DNA of 64,000 bases from Akkermansia sp. (GTDB lineage: Bacteria; Verrucomicrobiota; Verrucomicrobiia; Verrucomicrobiales; Akkermansiaceae): contig JAFWYD010000008.1 of NCBI GenBank assembly GCA_017517805.1, positions 62,001-126,000 on the forward strand. Reading direction: 5' to 3'. The notes beneath the pieces are model-generated. The model made no database searches. It had not been told where the DNA came from and saw nothing but the letters and a program-made list of their open reading frames with translations. Both the position numbers and the translations under genes were made by a program. This document shows, piece after piece, positions 31,415 to 38,985 of this stretch. The first letter of the stretch is position 1. Each line of letters begins with the position of its first letter.

Positions 31415-32929
31415 ATGCAGAATTCTCTTGTAAAGGGGATAATTGTCTGTATTATACTGGTGATCCTATGCTTCGTGGTAGGATCACTTGTTACAGAAAG
31501 CTTTACGGCTGCATCTTCTGTGATAGTTGTGCTGGTAGGGCTTGTATTTATGCTGTTGATGGGAACTCGTAGCTGGGTGCTTATTTTTCTGCTGCCTCCG
31601 CTGATTGAGTTGCTTCCATTTCCTAGAGCACTAGCCGTTGTACCCAAGGATTTTTATGTAGCTGGTTTAGTCCTGGTTTATTGGCTGCTGATGTGGGGGA
31701 TGAGGTATGCTAAAGTACGATGGCGTTCTTTGGGAGCGATAGATAGTTGCATTTTGTTGCTGACTATCGTTATGGTTGTGTCCTATATTCGCCGTCCCGT
31801 GTCAGTAGACATATTAGGAATGGAAGGAGACGACATTGGCGGAGCCGAGTATGTATATTTCCTTCTTGCTTTGACTTATTACCTGGCATTGAGTTGTATT
31901 CCGATAAATTCTAATCAACTGGGGCGTGTGATTAATGTGTCGGTTGCTTTAAAGTTGGGAGCAACGTTCATTTTATTGGTGATGGCTATTACAGGGCTAC
32001 GCGGTAATGCCGTTGAGGCTATGTCATCGGACGGTCGATTATGGGGCTGGCACGCCTATGGTTCGCCTTTCTGTATAGCGATTTTCTCATATTTTTCCCT
32101 ACGATCAATTTTGGTAAATCCTATATTGTTAATAAGTGCTGTCTCGTCTTATGTTCCAGTTTTATTGGCTGGAAGTCGAAATTATGCCGGCCTTTTAGGG
32201 TTGAACATCATGGTTTTGTTGCTTATTAAACGAGAGGTCCTTCTTTCTGTTATAGCTGGGGTGATGGCATATGCAATGTTGATGGTGTTCTCTTTGGGGG
32301 GAGGGTTGAATGATATGCCGTTAGGGGTGCAGCGTATTTGCGCTATGTTGCCAGGAATTCAGGTGAGTGCTGTAGCTGTTCGGGACGGTCAGGGAACCTG
32401 GGATTGGCGTGAACAATTATGGGAATTAGCCTGGGATAAGCGCACAGGCTATATTAAGAACTACGTATTCGGTGATGGTTATGGTCAATCCAGATCCGCT
32501 ACAGCGCGCAGGCATCGCTCGCTGATTCGTGGAGAGTACGTTTATGGTCAGGACTTGGATGAATTTGCAGTAAATGGATTGTGGCACCATGGCGTTATTA
32601 CAGCAATTCATCGAGTAGGTTATGTGGGGCTTTCTGTATATGTCGTTTTGATTACTTTAGGAGTGTTTTATGTATTCAGAGTATGCCATGCCTGGCGTGG
32701 AACTCCTCTTTTTAAGCCTTTATTATTTTATGTATCTGCCTTTGCCGTCTTTCCTCCCAGATTTGTTTGGGGTGCCGCAGATTTGTTCTTTCATTTTGTT
32801 CACTTGGGTATACTCAAGATGGCATATTGCATGGCTCGAGAGGAAGGTCGTATAGCCCCCCTGTTTCAGAGACGCAGATATCAGCCCCTGATGATTCAGG
32901 AACACGGTGACCGCATACGCCCGGTATGA
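31415..32929 (+). CDS. O-antigen ligase / polymerase-like membrane protein
   Basis: A 504-residue protein with about eleven or twelve membrane helices and a large extra-cytoplasmic loop between helices at residues about 300-385. That loop carries YIKNYVFGDGYGQSRS and a WHHGVITAIHRVGYVG segment, the layout of the O-antigen ligase/Wzy family. Such proteins either polymerise lipid-linked repeats or transfer the glycan to lipid A core. The sequence is clearly richer in A+T than its flanks, with many Leu codons of TTA/TTG type, which suggests acquisition from another source. It may supply the polymerase missing from the exopolysaccharide locus 6 kb upstream. A strong terminator follows. Confidence 0.75.
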   Translation: MQNSLVKGIIVCIILVILCFVVGSLVTESFTAASSVIVVLVGLVFMLLMGTRSWVLIFLLPPLIELLPFPRALAVVPKDFYVAGLVLVYWLLMWGMRYAKVRWRSLGAIDSCILLLTIVMVVSYIRRPVSVDILGMEGDDIGGAEYVYFLLALTYYLALSCIPINSNQLGRVINVSVALKLGATFILLVMAITGLRGNAVEAMSSDGRLWGWHAYGSPFCIAIFSYFSLRSILVNPILLISAVSSYVPVLLAGSRNYAGLLGLNIMVLLLIKREVLLSVIAGVMAYAMLMVFSLGGGLNDMPLGVQRICAMLPGIQVSAVAVRDGQGTWDWREQLWELAWDKRTGYIKNYVFGDGYGQSRSATARRHRSLIRGEYVYGQDLDEFAVNGLWHHGVITAIHRVGYVGLSVYVVLITLGVFYVFRVCHAWRGTPLFKPLLFYVSAFAVFPPRFVWGAADLFFHFVHLGILKMAYCMAREEGRIAPLFQRRRYQPLMIQEHGDRIRPV

Positions 32930-32943
32930 GTCCAGCCTTTTCA

Positions 32944-32998
32944 CTAATCAGAAAACCCGCCGCAGAATCGACCATTCTGCGGCGGGTTTTGTGATTAG
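32944..32998. terminator. strong bidirectional terminator
   Basis: AAAACCCGCCGCAGAAT (32952-32968) pairs perfectly with ATTCTGCGGCGGGTTTT (32974-32990) around five bases. An outer CTAATCA/TGATTAG pair extends the stem. It separates the polymerase gene from convergent rpsO. Confidence 0.92.
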
Positions 32999-33033
32999 CG
33001 TTCGGCTTCGGCGAAGCCTCCCTGCAGCCGTGA

Positions 33034-33285
33034 TTAGTGGCGGAGGGAGAGACGCACGAGCAGATCCTTGTAGAGATCCGGGTTGGTGCGCTTGGCATAG
33101 TCCAGAAGCTTACGGCGGCGGGCCACCATCATGAGCAGACCGCGGCGGGAAGCGTGGTCGTGCTTGTTGGCGATGAGGTGCTGCGTAAGGTGGGCAATAC
33201 GCTTGGTAAGCACTGCAACCTGGAAACCGGTGGAGCCGGTGTCCTTCTCGTTCGTCTTGAAGTCGTTGACGTTGATATCGCTCAT
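33034..33285 (-). CDS. rpsO: 30S ribosomal protein S15
   Basis: An 83-residue primary-binding protein of the 16S rRNA central domain. Conserved segments are DTGSTGFQVAVLTKRIAHLTQHLIANKHDHASRRGLLMMVARRRKLLDYAKR and the C-terminal LYKDLLVRLSLRH. The start is the ATG at 33285 (MSDINVNDFK); a longer in-frame reading from 33405 would run into the promoter. The N-terminus is divergent from E. coli S15 but the RNA-binding helices are intact. The message has a leader of about 60 bases, long enough for the autoregulatory structures known for S15 in several phyla. pnp is not adjacent. Confidence 0.95.
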   Translation of the reverse strand: MSDINVNDFKTNEKDTGSTGFQVAVLTKRIAHLTQHLIANKHDHASRRGLLMMVARRRKLLDYAKRTNPDLYKDLLVRLSLRH

Positions 33286-33353
33286 TTTCGTTATATCTTG
33301 TGTTAGTGGTTGATTTTTCGTGGCTGCGGCAAATCGACCTACAAGGTGAGGGG

Positions 33354-33381
33354 ATAATAGCACTAATTGCAACATTTGCAA
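33354..33381 (-). promoter_or_regulatory. rpsO promoter
   Basis: On the minus strand, TTGCAA (33381-33376), 16 bases, TATTAT (33359-33354). The transcribed leader to the ATG at 33285 would be about 60 bases. Confidence 0.55.
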
Positions 33382-33432
33382 GTCTAAAAGCGAAAAAAAT
33401 GCCATGGATGCCCATTCAGACTCACTTTCTGC

Positions 33433-33460
33433 TTGCTACTGGTAGCGGCTGTGGTAAGCT
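33433..33460 (+). promoter_or_regulatory. NfeD-flotillin promoter, predicted near-leaderless
   Basis: TTGCTA (33433-33438), 16 bases, TAAGCT (33455-33460), then nine bases to the ATG at 33470. Confidence 0.45.
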
Positions 33461-33469
33461 GGTTGTGAA

Positions 33470-34027
33470 ATGGAACTGATGCCCGGCTTTGACTCCCCGC
33501 GTGCAATCTTCTGCACGATAGCCTGGGCTGCCACCCTGCTGGCAGCCTTTGTTTTTGTTATTTCTTTCTTCACTGATTTTGACGGTGGGGGGGATGTAGA
33601 TGCTGCCGGCGATGGTGCCGATACCGGCATGTTCTCCTTCCGCGCTGTAGTAGGTTTTTTTCTGGGCCTTGGCTGGGGTGGCTATCTGAGTCTGCAGGCC
33701 GGTAGTTCTGTAGCGGTGGCGTGCGGTATTGGTCTGGCCGTCGGGCTGGTGATGTTCCTGCTCGTGGCTGCCTTGATCCGCATGATATATGGCTTGCGGT
33801 CAGATGGCAATATCAGCCCCGAGAGCCTGGTTGGCATGAGCGGCACGGTTTATGTGACCATTCCCCCGCAAGGGGAGGTCGGCGGGCAGGTGCAGGTTTC
33901 GCATCCCAACCAGCTTCTTACCATCGCAGCGGTGCAGGAGGGAGCAAGCCCGATTCCTGCGCAGACCCGCATCATCGTCACAGCCGCCGCAGCAGGGCAG
34001 GTGACGGTGCGTCCTGTTTCCCAATAA
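33470..34027 (+). CDS. NfeD-like membrane protein (flotillin partner)
   Basis: A 185-residue protein with two or three membrane helices (residues about 17-35, 55-75 and 80-105). A small C-terminal beta-barrel of OB-fold type follows (about 118-185, SLVGMSGTVYVTIPPQGEVGGQVQVSHP...). This matches the NfeD1b/YuaF family, whose genes sit next to flotillin-like genes. The stop is 18 bases before the flotillin gene, so they are one operon. The predicted role is to bind the flotillin and organise membrane microdomains. A run of Asp/Gly residues (about 39-51) links the first two helices. Confidence 0.78.
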   Translation: MELMPGFDSPRAIFCTIAWAATLLAAFVFVISFFTDFDGGGDVDAAGDGADTGMFSFRAVVGFFLGLGWGGYLSLQAGSSVAVACGIGLAVGLVMFLLVAALIRMIYGLRSDGNISPESLVGMSGTVYVTIPPQGEVGGQVQVSHPNQLLTIAAVQEGASPIPAQTRIIVTAAAAGQVTVRPVSQ

Positions 34028-34045
34028 AACCAACACTCAAACATT

Positions 34046-35539
34046 ATGATCAACACCCTCGCCGATGCTTCTTCCGGCGCAAGCAATATCGTGGCCATCA
34101 TTATCCTGGTGGCATTCCTCCTCGGAACTGTCGTGTGGCTTTTCAGCCGCTACAAAATGTGTCCGTCCGATAAAATCCTTATCGTCTACGGTAACGTAGG
34201 TGCAGGACGCTCGGCCAAGTGCATCCATGGTGGTGCCACCTTCATCATGCCCATCGTGCAGAGCTACGCCTTCCTCGACCTCAATCCCATCAATATCGAC
34301 GTGCCTTTGAAGGGTGCTCTCTCCAGCCAGAATATCCGCGTGGATGTCCCGTCCTCCTTCATTGTGGGTATCAGCACCCAGCCTGAAATCATGCAGAACG
34401 CCGCCAGCCGTCTGCTGGGGCGTACTCGTCAGGATATCCGCGACCTTGCCTCCGAAATCATCATGGGCCAGATGCGTGTGGTTATCGCCTCGCTCACCAT
34501 TGAGGAAATCAATGCCGACCGTGAGAAACTCATCAAGGGAATCACCGGCGGGGTGGATGTTGAGCTACACAAGGTGGGCCTTTACCTCATCAACGCCAAT
34601 ATCACCGATATCCGCGATGCCTCCGGCTACATTGCCGCCCTGGGCCAGGAAGCAGCTGCCCGCGCTATTAACGATGCCATGATCAAGGTGGCAGAGGAAA
34701 CCCGACGCGGTGAAATTGGTAAGGCTGAAGCCCTGCGCGACCAGACTGTGCAGGTTGCCATGGCCAATGCTGCTGCGGTCGAGGGTAACAACGAAGCCCA
34801 GATGAAAGTGGCTGATTCCAATGCCCGCCTCAAGGTGCGCCAGGCAGAGGCTGCGCGAATTGCCCTCGTGGCCGAGAAGGAACAGGCTGCCCAGGCTGAA
34901 GCCGCCGGTTATATCGCCAACCGCGAGGCCGAAATGAAGCGTGCTGAGCTCGAGCGCGCCACGCAGACTGCCAATGAAATCGTGAAGGCAGAAATCCAGA
35001 AGCGTAAGCAGGAAATTGCCGCAGAAGCCGTCGCTTCTGTCATGGTGAAGGAGCAGCAGGGTAAGGCAGATGCCCTGGTGATTGAGAAAGAGGCCGAAGG
35101 CTTGGCTGCTACCAAGCTTGCCAAGGGTGAGGCGGATGCCCTCCTGCTCAAGAAGAAGGCCGAAGGTGAAGGTCTGGAGCTGGTGGGCCGTGGTAATGCC
35201 GCAGCCATCCAGGCCGCGCTGGAGGCCAAGGCCAATGGTTTCCGCGATATCGTGGCCGCAGCGGGTGATGCCCGCGCTGCCTCGGGGCTGCTGGTCACAG
35301 AGCAGCTGCCGAAGATTGTCGAAACCCAGGCCAGCGCCATTCGCAACCTTTCCTTTGATAAGGTCGTGGTCATGGGAGGTGGCGATAGCAGGAGCGGCTC
35401 AGTGGGTGGTTTTGTGCAGAATCTGGTCACAGGTACCCTCCCGCTGCATGAGCTGGCACAGAGCGTTGGGGTGCAGCTGCCCGACTATCTGGGCAAGAGT
35501 GCCCCCGAAGCACCTTCCCAGCCGACCCCGCAGGCCTGA
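34046..35539 (+). CDS. floT: flotillin-like SPFH protein
   Basis: A 497-residue membrane-associated scaffold. One N-terminal hydrophobic segment (about residues 15-33) anchors it. The SPFH domain follows (residues about 35-200, with FIMPIVQSYAFLDLNPINIDVPL and QNIRVDVPSSFIVGIS). A long alanine/glutamate-rich coiled coil (about 205-395) has the repeated EAEG/KAEG pattern of flotillins. The C-terminal domain is glycine-serine-rich. The NfeD partner gene is just upstream, as in B. subtilis yuaF-floT. Flotillins assemble into large oligomers in detergent-resistant membrane patches. It is followed by a strong terminator. Confidence 0.9.
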   Translation: MINTLADASSGASNIVAIIILVAFLLGTVVWLFSRYKMCPSDKILIVYGNVGAGRSAKCIHGGATFIMPIVQSYAFLDLNPINIDVPLKGALSSQNIRVDVPSSFIVGISTQPEIMQNAASRLLGRTRQDIRDLASEIIMGQMRVVIASLTIEEINADREKLIKGITGGVDVELHKVGLYLINANITDIRDASGYIAALGQEAAARAINDAMIKVAEETRRGEIGKAEALRDQTVQVAMANAAAVEGNNEAQMKVADSNARLKVRQAEAARIALVAEKEQAAQAEAAGYIANREAEMKRAELERATQTANEIVKAEIQKRKQEIAAEAVASVMVKEQQGKADALVIEKEAEGLAATKLAKGEADALLLKKKAEGEGLELVGRGNAAAIQAALEAKANGFRDIVAAAGDARAASGLLVTEQLPKIVETQASAIRNLSFDKVVVMGGGDSRSGSVGGFVQNLVTGTLPLHELAQSVGVQLPDYLGKSAPEAPSQPTPQA

Positions 35540-35567
35540 TTGGAGAAACAATCTGAAGAGAAACGAA

Positions 35568-35610
35568 CACCCCCGGAGGCCTCTCAGGCCTCCGGGGGTG
35601 TGTGCTTTTT
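35568..35610. terminator. terminator between convergent flotillin and HAD genes
   Basis: CACCCCCGGAGGCCT (35568-35582) pairs with AGGCCTCCGGGGGTG (35586-35600) around three bases, with a T-run at 35606-35610. The stop codon of the convergent gene lies at its right edge. Confidence 0.88.
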
Positions 35611-36484
35611 AATGCTTGGAGCCCCGGCCTGGCGGCATGGGCTGGATGCGCTGCGAATGCACTATCGAATCGGCCATGTTGCGCACGGTTTCCTCCAGGA
35701 TGTTGCAGAGGTGGCTGCCTTCCCGGAAATCCGCTGCTGCAAAAAAATCCACCCGGTGCTGGCTTGATTTGAGCGCATAGCATTTCCGGAAACTCCGGCG
35801 CGAGGGGTCATCCGGGTTGTATACCGCCACACTCAGTCCACCCTGCTGGCGCATCACGGTAAAACAAGGCACATCAGTCGGCCCGTCTCCTATGTAAATC
35901 ATGTGCTCAAAGGGGATGGGGCGCAGGTCACTGTCCATGTGGTCGTTTACATCTTCCATGTAATTGAGCATGCCCTTGTTGATGCGGAACAAGTATTGAG
36001 TCTTGCTGGTGTGGGAAATCACGCGCTTCGGGAAACTGATGCGGCCATCCTGCTCGCTGAACTCGCAACCGAACACCTCGCGCATATACGGGCGGATGAT
36101 TGAGCCATCCAGGATGCTCTTGATGCCGCTGGAGATGATGTAGAACTCAATGCGCACCCCGGCGTAAATATGTTCGCGGCTCAGGGCTCGCTCGGCAAAC
36201 TTTTCAAAGAACTCCGGGATTCCCTTGTAGTAGGTGAGCTTCTTTCCCAGCTCGCGCAGGTGCTCATTGCTCACTCCATCCAGGCTCAGGGTGTCCAGAA
36301 TCTCCTTCAGGTAGCAGAGCTCGCCATCCCATCCCTCTTCGCGGGATCGGTCGTTGCATTTTTTCCAGAATTGCTCGGCATTGATACCGTATTCCGGGAA
36401 CAGGGTATCCTCCTGCATGTTGTGCGGGCTGAGCGTCTGGTCAAAATCAAAAATGAGAGCAATTGTATTCTGCGGAACGGCCAT
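35609..36484 (-). CDS. HAD-superfamily phosphatase-like protein
   Basis: A 291-residue cytoplasmic protein with the HAD motifs in order: [11 protein letters not shown] (nucleophile Asp and acid Asp), [13 protein letters not shown] (motif II Ser), a Lys in [14 protein letters not shown], and [11 protein letters not shown] (motif III/IV Asp pair). A helical cap lies between motifs I and II (residues about 22-95). Substrate is unknown; the PSP-like DFDQTL form suggests a small phosphorylated metabolite. It stands alone, convergent to the flotillin operon. Its promoter ends six bases before the start codon. Confidence 0.82.
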   Translation of the reverse strand: MAVPQNTIALIFDFDQTLSPHNMQEDTLFPEYGINAEQFWKKCNDRSREEGWDGELCYLKEILDTLSLDGVSNEHLRELGKKLTYYKGIPEFFEKFAERALSREHIYAGVRIEFYIISSGIKSILDGSIIRPYMREVFGCEFSEQDGRISFPKRVISHTSKTQYLFRINKGMLNYMEDVNDHMDSDLRPIPFEHMIYIGDGPTDVPCFTVMRQQGGLSVAVYNPDDPSRRSFRKCYALKSSQHRVDFFAAADFREGSHLCNILEETVRNMADSIVHSQRIQPMPPGRGSKH

Positions 36485-36490
36485 GCTCTA

Positions 36491-36519
36491 TTTATAGCCT
36501 TTCGCCGCCGTTTCTGCAA
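36491..36519 (-). promoter_or_regulatory. HAD gene promoter, predicted leaderless
   Basis: On the minus strand, TTGCAG (36519-36514), 17 bases, TATAAA (36496-36491), then six bases (TAGAGC) to the ATG at 36484. Confidence 0.65.
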
Positions 36520-36552
36520 GCAAAATGCTGCACTTCCTGCCGATAAATAGCA

Positions 36553-36581
36553 TTGACAAATCGCTTGCTTTAGTATTCAAT
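36553..36581 (+). promoter_or_regulatory. promoter of the 36589 lipoprotein gene
   Basis: TTGACA (36553-36558), 17 bases, TTCAAT (36576-36581), then seven bases to the ATG at 36589. The -35 box is perfect and the -10 box weaker. Confidence 0.5.
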
Positions 36582-36588
36582 AGAACAC

Positions 36589-37068
36589 ATGAAAACGCGT
36601 CTGCTCCTTGCCGCCATGTCCGGGTTGTTTGCTGTGTCTTGCTCTCAGCCTCAGACAACCTGCATTACCGATATGGCAGATTTGCCCCTCAAGCAGACCA
36701 GTCTTCCCAGTGATAGCTGGAAGAATGCACCCGTGCGTGCCAATGCCCAGTTCCTGATGTTTGGTGCCAACACGCAGAAAGAGCGTGAGTTGCGCATGGG
36801 GGACTATTACTTCCTCCGCTGGTACGATGCCGAGCCGACCAAGCCCGTGCGCGTGGAGATGCTCTACACCCAGGCCCTCACCGGGGCAGATGTGTTGTCG
36901 CGTGTGGTGGAGTACAACGAACCGCGGGAGAAAGCCGGGAGCCGCCGTGAGGAATTCCACTTCACCGGCGAGGAACGCGCCAAGCGGGGCGATGTGATGA
37001 CCTGGAAGGTCAATATCTATGTGGATGGCCAATTAGCTGACTCCAAGCAATCCTACCTCTGGGAATAA
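36589..37068 (+). CDS. small lipoprotein of unknown function
   Basis: A 159-residue predicted lipoprotein. The signal peptide MKTRLLLAAMSGLFAVSC has a lipobox AVSC, and a second cysteine follows nearby. The mature part looks like an all-beta domain with strands such as QFLMFGA, YYFLRWYDAEPTKPVRVEMLYTQAL and MTWKVNIYVDGQLADSK. This is the pattern of an immunoglobulin-like or DUF-type envelope domain. No enzyme motif. It is a single gene between the divergent HAD gene and lepA. I do not recognise the family. Confidence 0.7.
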   Translation: MKTRLLLAAMSGLFAVSCSQPQTTCITDMADLPLKQTSLPSDSWKNAPVRANAQFLMFGANTQKERELRMGDYYFLRWYDAEPTKPVRVEMLYTQALTGADVLSRVVEYNEPREKAGSRREEFHFTGEERAKRGDVMTWKVNIYVDGQLADSKQSYLWE

Positions 37069-37078
37069 GCGAATTCGC

Positions 37079-37107
37079 TTGACTTATGGCCGTTTGTCGC
37101 GTATCCT
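37079..37107 (+). promoter_or_regulatory. lepA promoter, predicted leaderless
   Basis: TTGACT (37079-37084), 17 bases, TATCCT (37102-37107), then nine bases to the lepA ATG at 37117. The -35 box starts 11 bases after the stop of the preceding gene. Confidence 0.6.
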
Positions 37108-37116
37108 TGCGCGCGC

Positions 37117-38925
37117 ATGGCAACGGACATCAAATTCAAGCGCAATTTCTCCATCATTGCCCATATCGATCACGGTAAGACAACGCTGTCTGACCGCCTG
37201 CTCGAATTCACCAATACCATTGGCGAACGCGATAAGCAGGACCAGCTGCTCGATGCCATGGACCTGGAGCGTGAGAAGGGGATTACCATCAAGTCCCACC
37301 CTGTGACCATGCGCTACAAGGCCAAGGATGGCAACACTTATGAGCTGAATCTGCTCGATACACCGGGGCATGTGGACTTCTCGTACGAGGTGAGCCGCTC
37401 GCTTGCCGCTTGTGATGGTGCGGTGCTGATTGTGGATGCCGCCCAGGGCGTGGAGGCCCAGACTCTGGCCAACATGCACCTGGCTGTGGAGCAGAACCTG
37501 GAAATCGTGCCGGTGGTGAACAAGATTGACCTCCCCAGCACCAATCTTCCCCAGGTGTACCGCCAGCTGGAAGAAATCGTCTGCATCCCGCGCGAGGAAG
37601 CCATTCTCTGCTCTGCCAAGGCTGGCATCGGCATCGAGGATGTGCTCGAGGCTATCGTGACCCGCGTGCCCGCCCCCAAGGTCATGGAAGATGATAACCA
37701 CCTGCGCGCCCTGGTGTTCGACTCCGTGTACGATGCCTACCGTGGCGTGGTATCCTATGTGCGTCTGGTGAGCGGCAGCGTTTCGCGAGGCATGAAGGTG
37801 AAACTTTTCGCTACCGATGAAACCTACGAAGTCAAGGAAGTCGGTATTTTCACCCCCAAGATGCAGGCCACGGATGAACTGCACACCGGTGATGTGGGCT
37901 ACATCATTGCCAATATGAAGAGTGCGGCCGATGTAAAGATTGGCGATACCTATACCAACCTGGCCGACCCCTGCAAGGAACCGCTGCCTGGCTTCAAGGA
38001 AATCCGCCCCATGGTGTTCTCCGGTATCTACCCGGTGGATTCTGCCGACTATGAGGCCCTGAAAGCCGCCATGGCCAAGCTGCAGATTAACGATGCCGCC
38101 TTCACCTACATGGGGGAGAGCTCTGTGGCACTCGGCTTCGGCTTCCGCTGCGGCTTCCTGGGGCTGCTGCACATGGAGATTATTCAGGAGCGCCTGCGCC
38201 GCGAGTTCAACATGGACGTGATTTCCACCTACCCCTCGGTGATTTACGAAGTGCGCAAGACCGATGGTGAGGAAATCAACGTGGATAACCCCAGCATCCT
38301 TCCCGAACCGCAGGAGATTGATGAAATCCGCGAGCCCATCGTCAAGGTGTTCATCATGATTCCCAGTGAATACATCGGGGCCATCATGAGCATCGTCATG
38401 GAGAAACGAGGCGAGGTCACCCACACCGAAACCATTGATGATACCCGTGTGATGCTCACCTGCCGCATCCCTATGGCTGAAATTCTGGTGGATTTCAACG
38501 ATAAGCTCAAGAGCGCCACCCGCGGCTACGGTTCCATGGACTATGAGTACGATGGCTACCAGGCCGCCAAGCTCGTGAAGATGGATATGATGATTGCCGG
38601 TGAGCCTGTGGATGCCTTCTCGATGATTGTTCACCGCGACCGCGCCGAAGCCGTGGGCCGCGAGCTGGCCACCAAGCTGAAGGACGTGATACCACGCCAG
38701 CTCTTCACCGTGGCCATCCAGGCCTGCATCGGCGGCAAGATTATTGCCCGCGAGAGCATTTCCCCCATGCGCAAGAACGTGACCGCCAAGTGCTACGGCG
38801 GCGACGTGACCCGAAAGCGCAAGTTGCTCGAGAAGCAGAAGGAAGGTAAGAAGCGCATGAAGGCCATCGGCAAGGTGAGCATTCCGCAGGAAGCCTTCAT
38901 CAACGTGCTCAAGAGCGGTGATTGA
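37117..38925 (+). CDS. lepA: elongation factor 4 (back-translocating GTPase)
   Basis: A ribosome-associated GTPase of 602 residues. The G domain shows FSIIAHIDHGKTTLSDRLLE (G1), GITIK (G2), DTPGHVDFSYEV (G3), NKIDLP (G4) and SAKAG (G5). Domains II, III and V follow the EF-G order, and the unique C-terminal domain ends with KNVTAKCYGGDVTRKRKLLEKQKEGKKRMKAIG...IPQEAFINVL, diagnostic of LepA as opposed to EF-G or TypA. The start codon is nine bases after the -10 box. A terminator follows. Confidence 0.97.
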   Translation: MATDIKFKRNFSIIAHIDHGKTTLSDRLLEFTNTIGERDKQDQLLDAMDLEREKGITIKSHPVTMRYKAKDGNTYELNLLDTPGHVDFSYEVSRSLAACDGAVLIVDAAQGVEAQTLANMHLAVEQNLEIVPVVNKIDLPSTNLPQVYRQLEEIVCIPREEAILCSAKAGIGIEDVLEAIVTRVPAPKVMEDDNHLRALVFDSVYDAYRGVVSYVRLVSGSVSRGMKVKLFATDETYEVKEVGIFTPKMQATDELHTGDVGYIIANMKSAADVKIGDTYTNLADPCKEPLPGFKEIRPMVFSGIYPVDSADYEALKAAMAKLQINDAAFTYMGESSVALGFGFRCGFLGLLHMEIIQERLRREFNMDVISTYPSVIYEVRKTDGEEINVDNPSILPEPQEIDEIREPIVKVFIMIPSEYIGAIMSIVMEKRGEVTHTETIDDTRVMLTCRIPMAEILVDFNDKLKSATRGYGSMDYEYDGYQAAKLVKMDMMIAGEPVDAFSMIVHRDRAEAVGRELATKLKDVIPRQLFTVAIQACIGGKIIARESISPMRKNVTAKCYGGDVTRKRKLLEKQKEGKKRMKAIGKVSIPQEAFINVLKSGD

Positions 38926-38947
38926 TACCGCAGCCAATGCAACAAGA

Positions 38948-38974
38948 AGGCCGTGGGGAGACCACGGCTTTTTT
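38948..38974 (+). terminator. lepA terminator
   Basis: GCCGTGG (38950-38956) and CCACGGC (38962-38968) with a five-base loop and six thymines. Confidence 0.85.
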
Positions 38975-38985
38975 GTTGAACTGTA

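Noticed and set aside
37084-38937. Minus-strand open frame (617 codons) covering all of lepA
   Set aside because: Exactly opposite lepA, low-complexity His/Gly/Val-rich translation, no homology motif.
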